Shown: piece after piece, positions 8,209-16,778 of the stretch
Position numbering within the stretch: position 1 is the stretch's first letter
How the letters are laid out: the number at the start of each line of letters is the position of its first letter
From: Pseudomonadota bacterium
GTDB taxonomy: Bacteria > Pseudomonadota > Alphaproteobacteria > Rhizobiales > Xanthobacteraceae
Direction of reading: 5' to 3'
DNA length: 64,000 bases
Assembly: GCA_018971625.1 (NCBI GenBank)
Contig: JAGXAJ010000002.1
Coordinates: 45,993-109,992 of the forward strand
Notes under the pieces: generated by a model
Databases searched by the model: none
What the model saw: only the letters and a program-made list of their open reading frames with translations
What the model was told of the DNA's origin: nothing
Position numbers and translations under genes: made by a program

Positions 8209-9380
8209 GGGTGGACGCGGCCCGCACGGTGGATCCGGCGTGACCGCGATCGTCTCGCCTCCTCATAGACAGCGAGAAAGGCCGGTAACCGTTCCTTGCT
8301 GTCATAGCTGAGGGCTTCGTCCCGTCCCCATTCCCCCAAGCGAGCACGCAAGTCGGACTGCGTGATCAGCCTCTCAAGCTTGTTGCGCAAATCCGAGGCG
8401 TCGCCGGGCGCGGCCAACAGGCTTGACGCCTCTCCCGTGAGCACGGTCTTGTATCCTGCATTTGCCGCAGCGATGATCGGCTTGCCGCTTGCCATCGCCT
8501 CGGCCAGAACGATCCCGAACCCTTCGCCGTAGATCGCGGGGGCGCAAAACACGTCGCACGTGGCATAGAGGGAGGGGAGATCGAGGTCGTCGATCCGGCC
8601 CAGAAACACGACGTCGGGGATCCTTTCTCGCTCCACCAGGCCCTCCAGCCTGTGCCGCTCGGATCCATCTCCTGCGATCAGCAACTTTGCATTTGAAATA
8701 TCCTGTCTCAGCTCCGCAAAGGCTTTCAGTAGAATGGAGGCGCCTTTGCGTGGCTCCAACCGGCCGAGGAATAGAATGTTGATGCGTTCGTCTTTCAAAC
8801 CTTCAAGTGGCGCTGCGCCGCAACCAAAGCGGCGCAAGTTGACGCACGGTGGCAGGACCGTGCCGGCCGCCAGGTGCAGATCCCGCTGCACCCTCGATGC
8901 CAGAATGACATGGTCCAGTCGCGACGCCAGGCGTCGATTCAACATCCCATACAAGGCTCGCTGCGCCGCGCCGGATCCTGTTTCCGGTGGAACGGCATGA
9001 AATGTGCCCACGTTCGCTGCGGTCGATCTGTTGAGAACCTGCATCGAAAGAAAAGGGCTGAGTGGCGTGTGCAGATGGACGACATCGAAATCGGCCGAAC
9101 TCATGAGCTGATCGAGCCTTCTCGACTCTTCGCCAAAAGCCAGCGAAAATTCGAACGCAGTCTTGTTGATGGAGATCAGTCTCGCAGCTCCGACCTTGAC
9201 GATCGTCACCTCATCCCGGCGGGCTTCTTCGCGGCTTGCGTGCTTGCCCCGGGATACGTGCGGAGCAATGATTGTAACGTTGTGCCCTATCGCGGCGAGC
9301 GCGCTGGACAGGTCGAGAATATGAGCTTGAACGCCGCCAGGGCGGTCGATGTCATAAGGACATACCTGCGCAATTTTCAA
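8205..9380 (-). CDS. GT4 glycosyltransferase, PimA-like (candidate phosphatidylinositol mannosyltransferase)
   Basis: 391 residues. The start KIAQVCPYDIDRPGGVQAHI matches the PimA opening (VCPYSFDxPGGVQxHV), including the GGVQ loop at the acceptor site. FDVVHLHTPLSPFLSMQVL parallels the PimA FDVLHIHEPxxPSLSMLAL block. ILFLGRLEPRKGASILLKA and the EX7E motif GEGFGIVLAEAMASGKPII are intact. PimA transfers the first mannose from GDP-mannose to inositol of phosphatidylinositol on the inner face of the cytoplasmic membrane. The last ~15 residues are Arg-rich (SRSRRIHRAGRVHP), fitting peripheral membrane binding. It is convergent with the PimB'-like gene and divergent from a GT32-type gene. Confidence 0.75.
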   Translation of the reverse strand: MKIAQVCPYDIDRPGGVQAHILDLSSALAAIGHNVTIIAPHVSRGKHASREEARRDEVTIVKVGAARLISINKTAFEFSLAFGEESRRLDQLMSSADFDVVHLHTPLSPFLSMQVLNRSTAANVGTFHAVPPETGSGAAQRALYGMLNRRLASRLDHVILASRVQRDLHLAAGTVLPPCVNLRRFGCGAAPLEGLKDERINILFLGRLEPRKGASILLKAFAELRQDISNAKLLIAGDGSERHRLEGLVERERIPDVVFLGRIDDLDLPSLYATCDVFCAPAIYGEGFGIVLAEAMASGKPIIAAANAGYKTVLTGEASSLLAAPGDASDLRNKLERLITQSDLRARLGEWGRDEALSYDSKERLPAFLAVYEEARRSRSRRIHRAGRVHP

Positions 9381-9507
9381 TATTTGCCTTCGCTCTCGCC
9401 AGCCGGAAAACTCAGTTTGAAGGACCGTAACACAGGATCAAACCAGCGGCGATTGACCTTGATGGACCGGTATCTCAATATTTGGTGCCCCCGGGATTAC
9501 AGATTTC
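9381..9507. promoter_or_regulatory. Divergent intergenic region, PimA-like / GT32-type genes
   Basis: This 127-bp spacer lies between the starts of the leftward PimA-like gene and the rightward GT32-type/ABC-transporter group. Promoters for both directions are expected here by layout. No operator or sigma-factor boxes were recognised. Confidence 0.35.
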
Positions 9508-10278
9508 ATGTCGCCTCCCATACCAACCATTCTGCACCAGCTCTGGCGCACGGCTGACTTGCCGCCTGCCTTTGCCAAATGGCGCGCCGGGTGGATTGCC
9601 TGCCATCCGACGTGGTCCCATCGCCTTTATGACGACGAAGCCATGCGCCGGACCACGGCTGATCGGGCGCCGCAATGGCTTGCCACGTTCGACGCACTTC
9701 CTCGCGTGATCCAGCGCGCCGATTTCTTCCGATATCTGATCGTCTATCTCGACGGCGGAATGTACGCGGACATCGACATGGTTTGTTATCACCCGAACAA
9801 CAAGCTGCTGGCCGATGCAAGCTGCGTACTTGGTACGGAAAACCACATCAGCACCTATTTGCAGCAAAAGCTCAATTACCAGCGGCCCTGGCAGCTTGCC
9901 AATTTCATCTTCGCCGCGGCCCCGGAACATCCCTTGTTTGCGGCTCTGCTCGAGGCGATTGCCCGAAAAGCGACCAGGACGGTCGAGAGCGATCATCACG
10001 TCCAGGAGATCACGGGGCCGCGTCTGCTGACACGAATTGCCTATGACTTGCCTGCCGACGTGCGCGGGTCCATCCGGCTTCTTCCCCAGATCAACTGGAA
10101 TCCGCCCTCGATCTATCCACGAATTGGGCCGATTGCGCGACGGACGTATGCCCGGCATCTCTGCGTGGGAAGTTGGCGAACGCTCCGGTTCTGGTGGCAG
10201 CAGCCCGCGGAAGGCAGATTAGGCCATCATATTCGCCCACCCAATCCGTTCGCTACCGCTTCTCCGGATCTTCGATAG
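9508..10278 (+). CDS. GT32-type (Och1-like) glycosyltransferase, copy A
   Basis: 256 residues. It opens with IPTILHQLWRTADLPP, the IPxxIHQIW block of GT32 (Och1/capsular mannosyltransferase-like) enzymes. RADFFRYLIVYLDGGMYADID carries the R-x-D-xx-RY helix and the LDGG-x-YADID nucleotide-sugar/metal site (Asp88, Asp90). Members transfer mannose, galactose or related sugars in glycolipid and capsule synthesis; the sugar cannot be told from the sequence. It is a clear paralogue of the gene at 12206, with the first ~100 residues nearly collinear. The pair flanks an MsbA-like ABC transporter, all on the plus strand. It probably elongates the glycan head of the lipid built by the neighbouring genes. 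Confidence 0.8.
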   Translation: MSPPIPTILHQLWRTADLPPAFAKWRAGWIACHPTWSHRLYDDEAMRRTTADRAPQWLATFDALPRVIQRADFFRYLIVYLDGGMYADIDMVCYHPNNKLLADASCVLGTENHISTYLQQKLNYQRPWQLANFIFAAAPEHPLFAALLEAIARKATRTVESDHHVQEITGPRLLTRIAYDLPADVRGSIRLLPQINWNPPSIYPRIGPIARRTYARHLCVGSWRTLRFWWQQPAEGRLGHHIRPPNPFATASPDLR

Positions 10279-10393
10279 GGCAGCCAAAAGCGCGCTGTCC
10301 GAGGCTCAGGTTCTGCTTGCCCGCTGCTGCGGGTCGATCGTAAGTTGAGCCGACCTATCGGGCAGCTTTACAGAATTTCATTTGCGAGTCTGA

Positions 10394-12199
10394 ATGACCG
10401 TGCTCCACAAGATCGGCCGCTGGCTGCGAAACCGGGCGTTCAAGCTCGGACCGTCGTCCGACAGCGCGGATCAAGATAGCGCTATTTTCTTCCGCCTTCT
10501 TCACGAACAGACCGCGCGGAATTGGCTGACCTACCTGGTCAGCTTCTTTCTGATGGCCGTGCTTGCATCCTGCGTGACATTGACCGCCTATCTCATCGGA
10601 GCGGTCGTCAATGCGACGACGATCGCCAATGATTTTCACCGCGTGCTGGTTGTTTCGGCGGTGATCATTGTCGCCTTTTTGGTGAAAGGTCTCGCGCAAT
10701 ACGGCCAGGCCATCCAGCTGACCCGTGCGCACGCCACGAGTACGGCGTTCTACCGCCGTGTCCTGTTCGACAGGCTACTTCGCGAGAATATCCATTTTCT
10801 GTCCAACGAGCACTCGTCCGAGACGATCACGCGTCTGCGCCTCAGCGCGGAGGCGCCAGCCAAACTTGTCGACTTGACCATTTGCGCCGTCGGTCGCGAG
10901 GGGCTTTCGATCATCGGCCTGTCGAGCGTCATGATCTATCGCGACCCCATCTTGTCGCTTGGCTGCGTCCTGTCCGTGCCGCTGTTGTTTGCCCTCGCAA
11001 GGAAATCGCGTGCGCGCCTCGACCGCCTCACGCTGATGTCGATAAGGGCGCAAGGCGGGATGCTGGAAGTGCTCCAGGAGGCACTGAACGGCATATTGTC
11101 GGTCAAGGCTTTCGGTCTGGAACGTTCGATGCGAGATCGCGCCGGTCGGGAAATCGATTTGGTTCGCGACGCCGACGAGAAAATCGCAAAGCTGACATGG
11201 CAATACATGCCGCTGGTTGAAGCTCTCAGCGGGAGTGTCGTTGCCCTGATCATCCTTTATGGAAGCTATCGGATCTTGTCGGGTGGATCGACGCCGGGGG
11301 ATCTTGTCTCCTATCTGACCGCTTTCCTGCTGGTTTACGAGCCCGTCAAGCGGCTGACGCGCTTTCCGCTGGACGTTGCCAATGCCATGCCGGGCTTGCG
11401 GTTGCTCTATGAAACCCTGGATTCGGAACCGTCGGAGCCATCTGACGACGGCAAGCCGGATCTGCAGGTCAGAGAGGGCCGCATCAGGTTCGATGGCGTC
11501 ACGTTTGGGTATAGGCAGAACGTCCCGGTGTTGCGCGGGCTGACGCTGGTCGCTGCGCCGGGTCAGGCGACGGCGCTGGTCGGTCGCTCGGGCAGCGGGA
11601 AATCGACGATTTTCAGACTTTTGCTCAGGCTCCGTGACTGCCAGACTGGCATGATCACAATCGACGGACAAAATATCGCCGGCGTTTCCCGAACCTCGGT
11701 GCGGCGCCACATCGCCTATCTGGGCCAGGACGCGTTTCTGTTTCATGGGACAGTCGCGGACAACATCGCGGTCGGAAAGATCGGAGCGTCGCGCGAGGAA
11801 ATCGTCGCGGCTGCGCGCGCTGCCAATGCCCACGAGTTCATTACGAGCTTCCCTGAAGGCTATGAAACACGCGTCGGCGAGAACGGCCGCGCGCTCTCGA
11901 GCGGCCAGAGACAACGCATAGCGATTGCGCGCGCCTTCCTGAAAGACGCGCCGATCGTCCTTCTGGACGAGCCGACGGCATCGCTGGATACGATCTCGGA
12001 ACGCGAGGTGCAGCGTGCAATCGTCCAACTCTGCGCCCATCGCACCGTGCTGATTATTGCGCACCGGATGCATACGATCGCTGACTCGTCGGCCATCTAC
12101 GTGATCGACAATGGACAGGTCCGGGAATCCGGCGATCACGCAGCATTGCTCCGCGTTGGGCAAACCTATCAAGCGCTGTGGTCGGAGCTGCAGGTTTAG
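10394..12199 (+). CDS. MsbA-like ABC transporter (fused TMD-NBD), putative glycolipid flippase
   Basis: 601 residues: an N-terminal transmembrane domain of about six helices (about residues 45-330) fused to an ATPase domain. Walker A is LVGRSGSGKST, the signature is LSSGQRQRIAIARAF, Walker B is PIVLLDEPTASLD, and the H-loop is IIAHRMHTI. This is the lipid-exporter half-transporter layout of MsbA and related flippases, which move lipid-linked glycans from the inner to the outer leaflet of the cytoplasmic membrane. It sits between two GT32-type genes, only 6 bp before the second. That argues that its substrate is their product and not general lipid A. The housekeeping msbA is expected elsewhere. 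Confidence 0.85.
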   Translation: MTVLHKIGRWLRNRAFKLGPSSDSADQDSAIFFRLLHEQTARNWLTYLVSFFLMAVLASCVTLTAYLIGAVVNATTIANDFHRVLVVSAVIIVAFLVKGLAQYGQAIQLTRAHATSTAFYRRVLFDRLLRENIHFLSNEHSSETITRLRLSAEAPAKLVDLTICAVGREGLSIIGLSSVMIYRDPILSLGCVLSVPLLFALARKSRARLDRLTLMSIRAQGGMLEVLQEALNGILSVKAFGLERSMRDRAGREIDLVRDADEKIAKLTWQYMPLVEALSGSVVALIILYGSYRILSGGSTPGDLVSYLTAFLLVYEPVKRLTRFPLDVANAMPGLRLLYETLDSEPSEPSDDGKPDLQVREGRIRFDGVTFGYRQNVPVLRGLTLVAAPGQATALVGRSGSGKSTIFRLLLRLRDCQTGMITIDGQNIAGVSRTSVRRHIAYLGQDAFLFHGTVADNIAVGKIGASREEIVAAARAANAHEFITSFPEGYETRVGENGRALSSGQRQRIAIARAFLKDAPIVLLDEPTASLDTISEREVQRAIVQLCAHRTVLIIAHRMHTIADSSAIYVIDNGQVRESGDHAALLRVGQTYQALWSELQV

Positions 12200-12205
12200 C
12201 GCCCG

Positions 12206-12979
12206 ATGGACAGGATGAGTTCAGGCAATATTCCCAAGATTCTGCATCAGCTTTGGCATACAGCCGACTTGCCGCCACGTTTCGCCGAGTGGCGCGCCGG
12301 ATGGATTGCCAACCATCCGACGTGGTGCCATCGCCTTTATGACGGTGAGGCAATGCGCCGGATAACAGCCGATCGCGCGCCACAATGGCTTGCCACGTTC
12401 GACATTCTTCCGCGAATGATCCAGCGCGTCGATTTTTTCCGGTATCTTATCGTCTACCTTGATGGCGGCCTTTACGCCGATGTGGACATGATATCCTATT
12501 TGCCCTGTGATGCCCTGCTCCGTGACGCGAGCTGTGTCCTCAGCATCGAACATCGACTTTACCGGCAACTTCAAACTGAACTTGGCTACAGGCGGCCTTG
12601 GCAAATTGCGAACTTTGTCTTTGCCGCGGTGCCCGGCCATCCATTTTTGGCAGCGCTGCTTGAAGCCGTCGCGCGGCAGGCGAGCATGCCGGCACTGAGC
12701 GACGACGCCGTGGAGGAAATCACCGGGCCTCGCCTGCTGACCCGACTGGCCTATGCACTGCCGGCCGAACAGAGAGGCGAAATTCGTATCTTGCCGCAGG
12801 TTCATTTGAACCCGCCTTTCTTCTATCCGCGTTTGGGGCCGCTCGCACACATCATCTATGCTCGCCATATCTGTGCTGGGGAGTGGCGCAAGCAGTCACG
12901 ACCCTTGAACAGGCGGTTTTTGCCCAAAGGACCGTTTCCCAATCCATTTTCAACGGACTGCGCGACCCTCCTTGATTGA
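12206..12979 (+). CDS. GT32-type (Och1-like) glycosyltransferase, copy B
   Basis: 257 residues. The start can be the ATG at 12206 or at 12215; the latter gives MSSGNIPKILHQLWHTADLP. It has the same motif set as the copy at 9508: HQLWHTADLPPRFAEWRAGW, QRVDFFRYLIVYLDGG and LYADVD. The PWQIANFVFAA and EEITGPRLLTRLAYALPAE blocks are also shared with copy A. The two diverge at the C-terminus, so they probably act on successive positions or different acceptors after a duplication. It begins 6 bp after the ABC transporter stop and is surely in the same transcript. Next comes the convergent DUF3108 gene. Confidence 0.8.
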   Translation: MDRMSSGNIPKILHQLWHTADLPPRFAEWRAGWIANHPTWCHRLYDGEAMRRITADRAPQWLATFDILPRMIQRVDFFRYLIVYLDGGLYADVDMISYLPCDALLRDASCVLSIEHRLYRQLQTELGYRRPWQIANFVFAAVPGHPFLAALLEAVARQASMPALSDDAVEEITGPRLLTRLAYALPAEQRGEIRILPQVHLNPPFFYPRLGPLAHIIYARHICAGEWRKQSRPLNRRFLPKGPFPNPFSTDCATLLD

Positions 12980-13016
12980 CGCCGGGCCTTTTTGCTGCGC
13001 TGGAAACAGGCGGTTT

Positions 13017-13851
13017 TCACGGCGCGGGTGCCGACGCGGCTGCTCCGTTGATTTCAAGGCGCCTCGCCTCCATCATTCCCAGACCCAGCGGTGTGCGGAT
13101 CGAGATGCGAGACGGCACCAGGATGCCTGCGCCCGCGACGGGGACAAGCCAAACCTCCATGTCGCGCTGCTCGGCGAGATATTTGAACAAAAACCGGTTC
13201 GGGTCATGGCCCGCTATCGGCACGAAGTACATCGCGCAAACCACAGCAACGCCTCGGGTATCCGACCGGAGCCGTCACATCGGCAACCTGCTTGAACTCG
13301 AGCTTGAGGTCGTAGCGAACGCGACCGTCGAAGACCGGGACCGTTCTTTTGCACGCTTCCGGGCCGGGCTGACTCGTCTGGCCGGGCGCGCTGACCAGAG
13401 CAGCCGTCAATGGGTCAATGACCTTTGTGCGGTGATCCTTTGTGATCGGCAACAACGCTCCGTTGGGAGGTGGTTCCGGATCAATGGATACCTCAGTGGC
13501 ATTGCGGTCGGAAAAATTGACACGGACCGTTTCTTCCCGGGACCTGACGTTGGTCGTCAGCGTATACGTCGATGGCAGCATCTCGCCATGGGAACGAGCG
13601 CCGCTCGTCGCGATTTCGCCGCGGCCGTCCAGCACGACCCGAAACGCGCCTGATGTGGCGCCCTTCGCCGTCGCCCGGAAGCGGCGTTCGTCGATGTCGA
13701 GCCGTCCGGATATCTCGCCGATCGGAAGGCCTGCAAGTGTGACCTGGTAAAATGCGTCAAGCCTGACCTCGGCTGCTCTCGAAGTGCCGTCGGCTCCTTG
13801 CATCAAGGCAGTAACGAGCAAATAGCTTCGAAGCCGGCGACCCGGGCGCAT
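13017..13851 (-). pseudogene. DUF3108 periplasmic protein, frameshifted near its C-terminus
   Basis: From the ATG at 13849-13851 the frame has a signal-like N-terminus (Arg-rich, then SYLLVTALM) and a mature start AEVRLDAFYQVTLAGLPIGE. That block and VRYDLKLEFKQVADV are characteristic of DUF3108 proteins of Rhizobiales. Around 13245-13255 the frame runs into unrelated PRRCCGLRDVL and stops at 13204. The expected continuation, VVCAMYFVPIAGHDPNRFL, then MEVWLVPVAGAGILVPSRIS, is in another frame ending at 13017. One extra base near AGGCG fits. Unless this is a sequencing error, the conserved C-terminal third is lost. DUF3108 function is unknown. Its place beside the LptF/G-like genes suggests an envelope-lipid role. 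Confidence 0.7.
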
Positions 13852-14054
13852 GACGTGGACCAAGTTAGCCTCTCGCGAACCCGCCCATTTTTTGCTGCCG
13901 CATCATGGGATGTTGCGAGATCGTTGCGAAAAATGCAATATTTTCCGGCACAAGACCGGGTGGCCGGCCGCGTCAGGGGTGACCGGAGCAGCTTGCCGAT
14001 GAATGACGTTGCCGCAATCGCGTTGGGTGACGTGGATACTGGACAGATTGCCAC
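13852..14054. promoter_or_regulatory. Divergent intergenic region, DUF3108 / LptF-like genes
   Basis: This ~200-bp spacer lies between the leftward DUF3108 gene and the rightward lptF-like/lptG-like genes. It contains AT-rich patches (GAAAAATGCAATATTTTCC near 13926-13944), an imperfect palindrome that could be part of a promoter or operator. Assignment is by position only. Confidence 0.35.
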
Positions 14055-15263
14055 ATGACTTGGTCGCCCTGGCATCTATGGCCGAAGCTATACAGCGCTC
14101 GTCTGTTCATCCGAACGCTGCTCGAATTCTGTCTTCTCGCATCGCTCATCGAAGGTCTGTACCTTTCCGAGCGCCTTATCTCAATACTCAAGATCGTCAT
14201 CGACAAGCCCGTTGGATTTGACAATCTGGTGCCGCTGCTGGCGTCGGCCGCACCGGAAGTTCACCTCGCAACCCCGCTCGCGGTTCTGATCGCAACGTAT
14301 CGCGTGGCGCTGCTGTCTCGCGAGAACCGCGAGCTCGTCGTCCTTGCTTCAGGGGGACAAAGCACGGTGCCGCTTCTGCAGGTCGCGACCGCCGTGGCGG
14401 TTGCGGCGTCGATCTTCAGTCTGTCAATCTCGGGGGAACTGGCGCCGCGCGCAAAATATGCATTCCGCGCCAATGTTGACGCTGTTCAATTCGAGGCACT
14501 TCGCGGCGGCAGCACGCCCGGGCAGTTTCTCTACTTGCCCGACAATACGATCTACGTGTGGCCAGCGAGGGCCGGCACCGCCCGGCCGATCTTCGTCAAG
14601 CAGGAACTGGATGAAAAGTCATATCGAATCCTGAATGCGCAGAACACCGAGATCGTGGATCGCTCTTCACAGGGCATGCTCATTGTAGGAATGCGCGGCG
14701 TTACGATTAACGACCTTCCGAATGATGACGAGAACCGGGTTGCGACCGGCACCAATGCGAGCGCAGCCCCTGATGTGGCTTGTGAAAATTGCGGGGCTCG
14801 ATTCAATCATCTGCGATCGGACAGCCTCGTGAAGACCGTCGATGTATTGCAGCTTGTCGCTGCGCCACCTCGCGGTGCCAGCATCGATGAATGGACGACG
14901 CCCGAGCTGCTCGGTTGGGTAGCTGCGCCAGACAGCAAAGCTCCAGAGGCGGCCACAGAAACAGGCGAGGTCACGCGCCGGTTGGCCCGTGCGCTACTGT
15001 GTTTCCTGGCCCCCTTCGTCGCCTGGCTCACGGTTTCGTTTACCACTCGGTCGTTGCGGGCGTTCGCGCTTCCGTTGGCCTGCATCGGAGTCATGGTTGC
15101 AGACATCGGATTTTCCCAACTTGTGGGGCGTCTCGGTCAGATCGGCACGGGTGCGTTATCATCGATCCTCTTGGGAATCGCCTGCACGCTTCTGATACTG
15201 CTTGTTGCGCAGATCGTCGTCCGGCAAGGTCAGCTGATCTTTCCGGCCCTCGGACGCTCATGA
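14055..15263 (+). CDS. LptF/LptG-family permease (YjgP/YjgQ), first of a pair
   Basis: 402 residues: three N-terminal membrane helices (about 20-125), a large periplasmic domain (about 130-300) and three C-terminal helices (about 310-395). The N-terminal block LLASAAPEVHLATPLAVLIATY, then LSRENRELVVLASGG, corresponds to the LptF/G coupling-helix region (P-x-x-LLxATxxxxGRLxxxxELxAxxxxG). The periplasmic part would be the beta-jellyroll that hands lipid to an LptC/LptA bridge. CENCGARFNHL in it is unusual, with a paired-cysteine look. Housekeeping lptF/lptG are expected next to lptD elsewhere, so this is a second, specialised set. It partners the gene at 15512 and the ATPase at 16779. Confidence 0.8.
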   Translation: MTWSPWHLWPKLYSARLFIRTLLEFCLLASLIEGLYLSERLISILKIVIDKPVGFDNLVPLLASAAPEVHLATPLAVLIATYRVALLSRENRELVVLASGGQSTVPLLQVATAVAVAASIFSLSISGELAPRAKYAFRANVDAVQFEALRGGSTPGQFLYLPDNTIYVWPARAGTARPIFVKQELDEKSYRILNAQNTEIVDRSSQGMLIVGMRGVTINDLPNDDENRVATGTNASAAPDVACENCGARFNHLRSDSLVKTVDVLQLVAAPPRGASIDEWTTPELLGWVAAPDSKAPEAATETGEVTRRLARALLCFLAPFVAWLTVSFTTRSLRAFALPLACIGVMVADIGFSQLVGRLGQIGTGALSSILLGIACTLLILLVAQIVVRQGQLIFPALGRS

Positions 15264-15285
15264 ATTCGTGTGAGCGCCATATCCG

Positions 15286-15504
15286 ATGAACCTACTGGGA
15301 CTGGCCGCACTTGCGCTTATGGTCTGGATATTCGTCCGGCCCCCGTTGACGGCCTCGGACGCGATGTTCAAGGGCGCGATCGGTATCGGCGCGGCGATCC
15401 TGCTGGCGCCTGCCAGGCGGTTCGGCTACCTGGTCTATCCGTTCGTTCTTCCGGCAGCTGCGCTGACGTTCGCAACAGCCGAGCAGGCTGGGCCCAGCCG
15501 GTGA
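15286..15504 (+). CDS. Small hydrophobic protein between the LptF- and LptG-like genes
   Basis: 72 residues, ATG at 15286, 22 bp after the lptF-like stop and 7 bp before the lptG-like start, so its position is operonic. It has two or three membrane segments: MNLLGLAALALMVWIFVRPP, an AMFKGAIGIGAAILLAPARR helix and LVYPFVLPAAALTFATA. I know of no family. It may be an accessory subunit of the export permease. Coding status is supported by its tight fit between two real genes and its consistent hydrophobic pattern. Confidence 0.6.
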   Translation: MNLLGLAALALMVWIFVRPPLTASDAMFKGAIGIGAAILLAPARRFGYLVYPFVLPAAALTFATAEQAGPSR

Positions 15505-15511
15505 AACGGTC

Positions 15512-16723
15512 GTGACGACGTTGCCGTTAAGAGGTCGGCGTTTGTCGACGATGGCCCGATTGATACGTCGCGCTATCCCGGTCCCGTTCGGCTGGCACAC
15601 CCGCTACATGGTGATGAATTATTGCCGGCACACATTCCTCGTGGGTTGCGCCGTTCTGACCATCGCCCTGTCGATCGACTCCTCCTTGTTCCTGTCGAAA
15701 GTGCTGACCACCATCTCGACCTGGAACACGTCCTGGAGCGCGCTTTACGTCGGGTGGTATCTCGTACTCCGTGGAACCGATTTCCTGGCCGAGTTGCTGC
15801 CGCTTGTCTGCTTCCTCGGCGCATTCTGGACGGAGATCGCGCACACGCTGTCAAGTGAGCGACTTGTCGTCTGGCTCAGCGGACGGACTCCATGGCAGTG
15901 CGTGCTGCCGGTCTTATTGTTCGGCCTCATTGTCGGCGGCGTGCAATTGGCTCTGAACCGTTATCTGCGCCCCGATGCGGTCATGAGCCTGGCGAAAAAT
16001 CATCTTGGATTCTATGGCGAGCATTTCGATCCGCGGCCGCTGCCGTATCAGCAATGGTTCGCCGCGGGGCACGATATCGTTCAGGCTCGCGTCGAACCAG
16101 GCGAACCGGCCACCCTGCGGGATATCAACATCTATCGGATGGACGATGCGCTTTCATTGAAGGCCTTCATCCGCGCCAAATCTGCAATACCGGTCGGCCG
16201 CGACAAGTGGAAACTTGTCGACGGTTATCGGTGGTCGGCCACGGAAACTCAAGAGCGGCCCAGCTTTAGTCGGCGCGATCCAAAGGCGCCTGCGCTGTCC
16301 GAACAAATTCCGTTCGCGAACGAAATCACCGAGCTCAATCTTTCGCCCGTTTGGCTCAACAACAACAGGATCGGGGCCCGCTACCTGACCACAGACGTAT
16401 TCGCCTCGCTCGAACACGAGGATTTCTCGCCAGCCTATGAATTCCGCACCTGGCAGCGCGCCAGATGGTCACTCGCATTGTTCTGTGCAGCAATGCCGCT
16501 GCTGGCGGCCAGCCTTTCGCTGGTGTTTTTGGCCAAGCGGATCACTCCTGCGGCGTTGATCATCATCGCGATCGCGGGATACGCGGCCAATACCCTCATG
16601 AAGATTTCGGTCTTGCTCGGCGAGCACGGTCAAGTTAGCCCAGTGATGGCCGCATGGTTCGTGCCGGTGCTAGTACTCTTGGCCTGTTCCGGCGTGATCG
16701 GTTTCATTAGTCGCGATGATTGA
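15512..16723 (+). CDS. LptF/LptG-family permease (YjgP/YjgQ), second of a pair
   Basis: 403 residues from the GTG at 15512. Hydrophobic helices lie near residues 35-60, 75-110 and 115-140, and three more at the C-terminus after about residue 310. The periplasmic part in between includes LPYQQWFAAGHDIVQARVEP and LRDINIYRMD. FLAELLPLVCFLGAFWTEIAHTLSSERLVVWLSGRTPW is the counterpart of the LptG coupling region. The C-terminal SLVFLAKRITPAALIIIAIAGYAANTLMKIS is typical of LptG ends (FG...Y...). Together with the gene at 14055 it would form the heterodimeric membrane part of an LptB2FG-like extractor that pulls a lipid out of the inner membrane. The ATPase gene is convergent at 16779. Confidence 0.8.
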   Translation: MTTLPLRGRRLSTMARLIRRAIPVPFGWHTRYMVMNYCRHTFLVGCAVLTIALSIDSSLFLSKVLTTISTWNTSWSALYVGWYLVLRGTDFLAELLPLVCFLGAFWTEIAHTLSSERLVVWLSGRTPWQCVLPVLLFGLIVGGVQLALNRYLRPDAVMSLAKNHLGFYGEHFDPRPLPYQQWFAAGHDIVQARVEPGEPATLRDINIYRMDDALSLKAFIRAKSAIPVGRDKWKLVDGYRWSATETQERPSFSRRDPKAPALSEQIPFANEITELNLSPVWLNNNRIGARYLTTDVFASLEHEDFSPAYEFRTWQRARWSLALFCAAMPLLAASLSLVFLAKRITPAALIIIAIAGYAANTLMKISVLLGEHGQVSPVMAAWFVPVLVLLACSGVIGFISRDD

Positions 16724-16778
16724 CGGCGAGGGCGGCATCGCTTTCGCGGCGAAGGCCCGCGCTCATGAAGCCTTCGAG

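Noticed and set aside
10775..12172. 465-codon antisense frame inside the MsbA-like gene
   Set aside because: No motif or hydrophobic pattern; the sense strand has complete ABC-transporter motifs.
13017..13244. Separate 75-codon minus-strand gene
   Set aside because: It is the displaced C-terminal third of the frameshifted DUF3108 gene, not an independent gene.
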